From: Hungatella sp.
GTDB taxonomy: Bacteria > Bacillota > Clostridia > Lachnospirales > Lachnospiraceae
Assembly (NCBI GenBank): GCA_022795805.1
Contig: JAAWHK010000025.1
Location: 1-32,367 of the forward strand
Reading direction: 5' to 3'
DNA length: 32,367 nt
The stretch's first letter is position 1, and each line of letters begins with the position of its first letter. The translations under genes were made by a program, and so were the position numbers. The notes beneath the pieces are model-generated. The model worked only from the letters and a program-made list of their open reading frames with translations. It made no database searches and was not told the DNA's origin. Positions 32,159-32,367 of this stretch are shown here, piece after piece.

Positions 32159-32187
32159 ATTATATGTGACTTTTCGCAAAATCACAA
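32159..32187 (-). promoter_or_regulatory. Promoter of the nitroreductase gene with a palindrome in the spacer
   Basis: Minus-strand TTGTGA (32187-32182), 17-bp spacer, TATAAT (32164-32159). The whole stretch 32165-32186 (TGTGACTTTTCGCAAAATCACA on plus) is a near-perfect inverted repeat: TGTGA and TTTT on one side, AAAA and TCACA on the other, with one unpaired base. It looks like an operator for a dimeric repressor. Confidence 0.72.
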
Positions 32188-32233
32188 GTATTCCATAAAT
32201 TCAATAAATTTTCAAAATTTCCCCAAAAAGTAG

Positions 32234-32262
32234 TTGCCTAAATAAAAAAACTGTGCTATACT
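32234..32262 (+). promoter_or_regulatory. Promoter of tRNA-Leu
   Basis: TTGCCT (32234-32239), 17-bp spacer, TATACT (32257-32262), 11 bp before the first tRNA base. Confidence 0.72.
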
Positions 32263-32273
32263 GTTATTCGTTC

Positions 32274-32357
32274 GCGGGAGTGCTGGAATTGGCAGACAGG
32301 CAAGACTAAGGATCTTGTGGGTGTATGCTCGTGTGGGTTCAAGTCCCATCTCCCGCA
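32274..32357 (+). tRNA. tRNA-Leu, anticodon AAG
   Basis: 84 nt class II tRNA. Acceptor GCGGGAG pairs with CTCCCGC and the discriminator is A, as expected for leucine. The anticodon stem CAAGA/TCTTG encloses CTAAGGA, so the anticodon is AAG. A long variable arm (TGGGTGTATGCTCG) and the T-loop GGTTCAAGTCC are present. The CCA end is not encoded. Confidence 0.93.
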
Positions 32358-32367
32358 GATGCAGAAG

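Overview
This window looks like chromosomal DNA of a fairly GC-rich member of the Clostridia, most likely a Lachnospiraceae-type gut Firmicute. The grounds are a T-box leader, Rex, vegetative sigma-A type promoters, strong AGGAGG-like ribosome sites, a clostridial feoA-feoA-feoB arrangement and a Bacillus-like acpS/alr/mazF neighbourhood. No phage, transposase, CRISPR array or rRNA is visible. Almost all genes lie on the minus strand. The exceptions are a three-gene tryptophan transporter operon and a tRNA-Leu at the right edge.

Layout (minus-strand genes are read right to left). 1-4442 is a metal island: feoA-feoA-feoB followed by a very short Fur-like gene and a terminator, then a second unit with a DtxR-family regulator and a CobW-like G3E GTPase carrying His/Asp/Cys tandem repeats (cut by the window edge). 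The feo promoter has a Fur-type box and a TTAG/CTAA-type palindrome, and a related palindrome abuts the feoB ribosome site. 4684-8109 holds an M32 carboxypeptidase, a SleB-like cell wall hydrolase and a NUDIX hydrolase. 8054-16413 is a tight DNA repair/division/wall cluster in the order ruvA, ruvB, zapA, U32 protein, ftsW/rodA-like, class B PBP, mscS. 16757-18756 is a small operon: cysteine hydrolase, lipoprotein, GNAT acetyltransferase. 18886-22326 is a Trp T-box leader with trpX-trpY-trpZ (lipoprotein, permease, ATPase). 22369-26764 contains a PIN/NYN-like protein, YebC, a MATE exporter and a CNNM/CBS protein. 26845-31314 runs rex, acpS, nnrE-nnrD fusion, alr and mazF, with no antitoxin gene in its usual place. 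31374-32120 is a nitroreductase whose promoter spacer is itself a palindrome. The window ends with tRNA-Leu(AAG).

The most unusual observation is a pair of dispersed intergenic elements at 4382-4586 and 16542-16737. Each is made of two modules: a hairpin module of about 60 nt and a structured-looking module of 103-134 nt. The modules keep the same orientation but occur in opposite order in the two copies. In the first copy a single base change in the hairpin arm supplies the TTGACA -35 box of the feo promoter. Reading frames through the longer module are not conserved while a short stem is, so a noncoding RNA or non-autonomous repeat fits better than a peptide gene.
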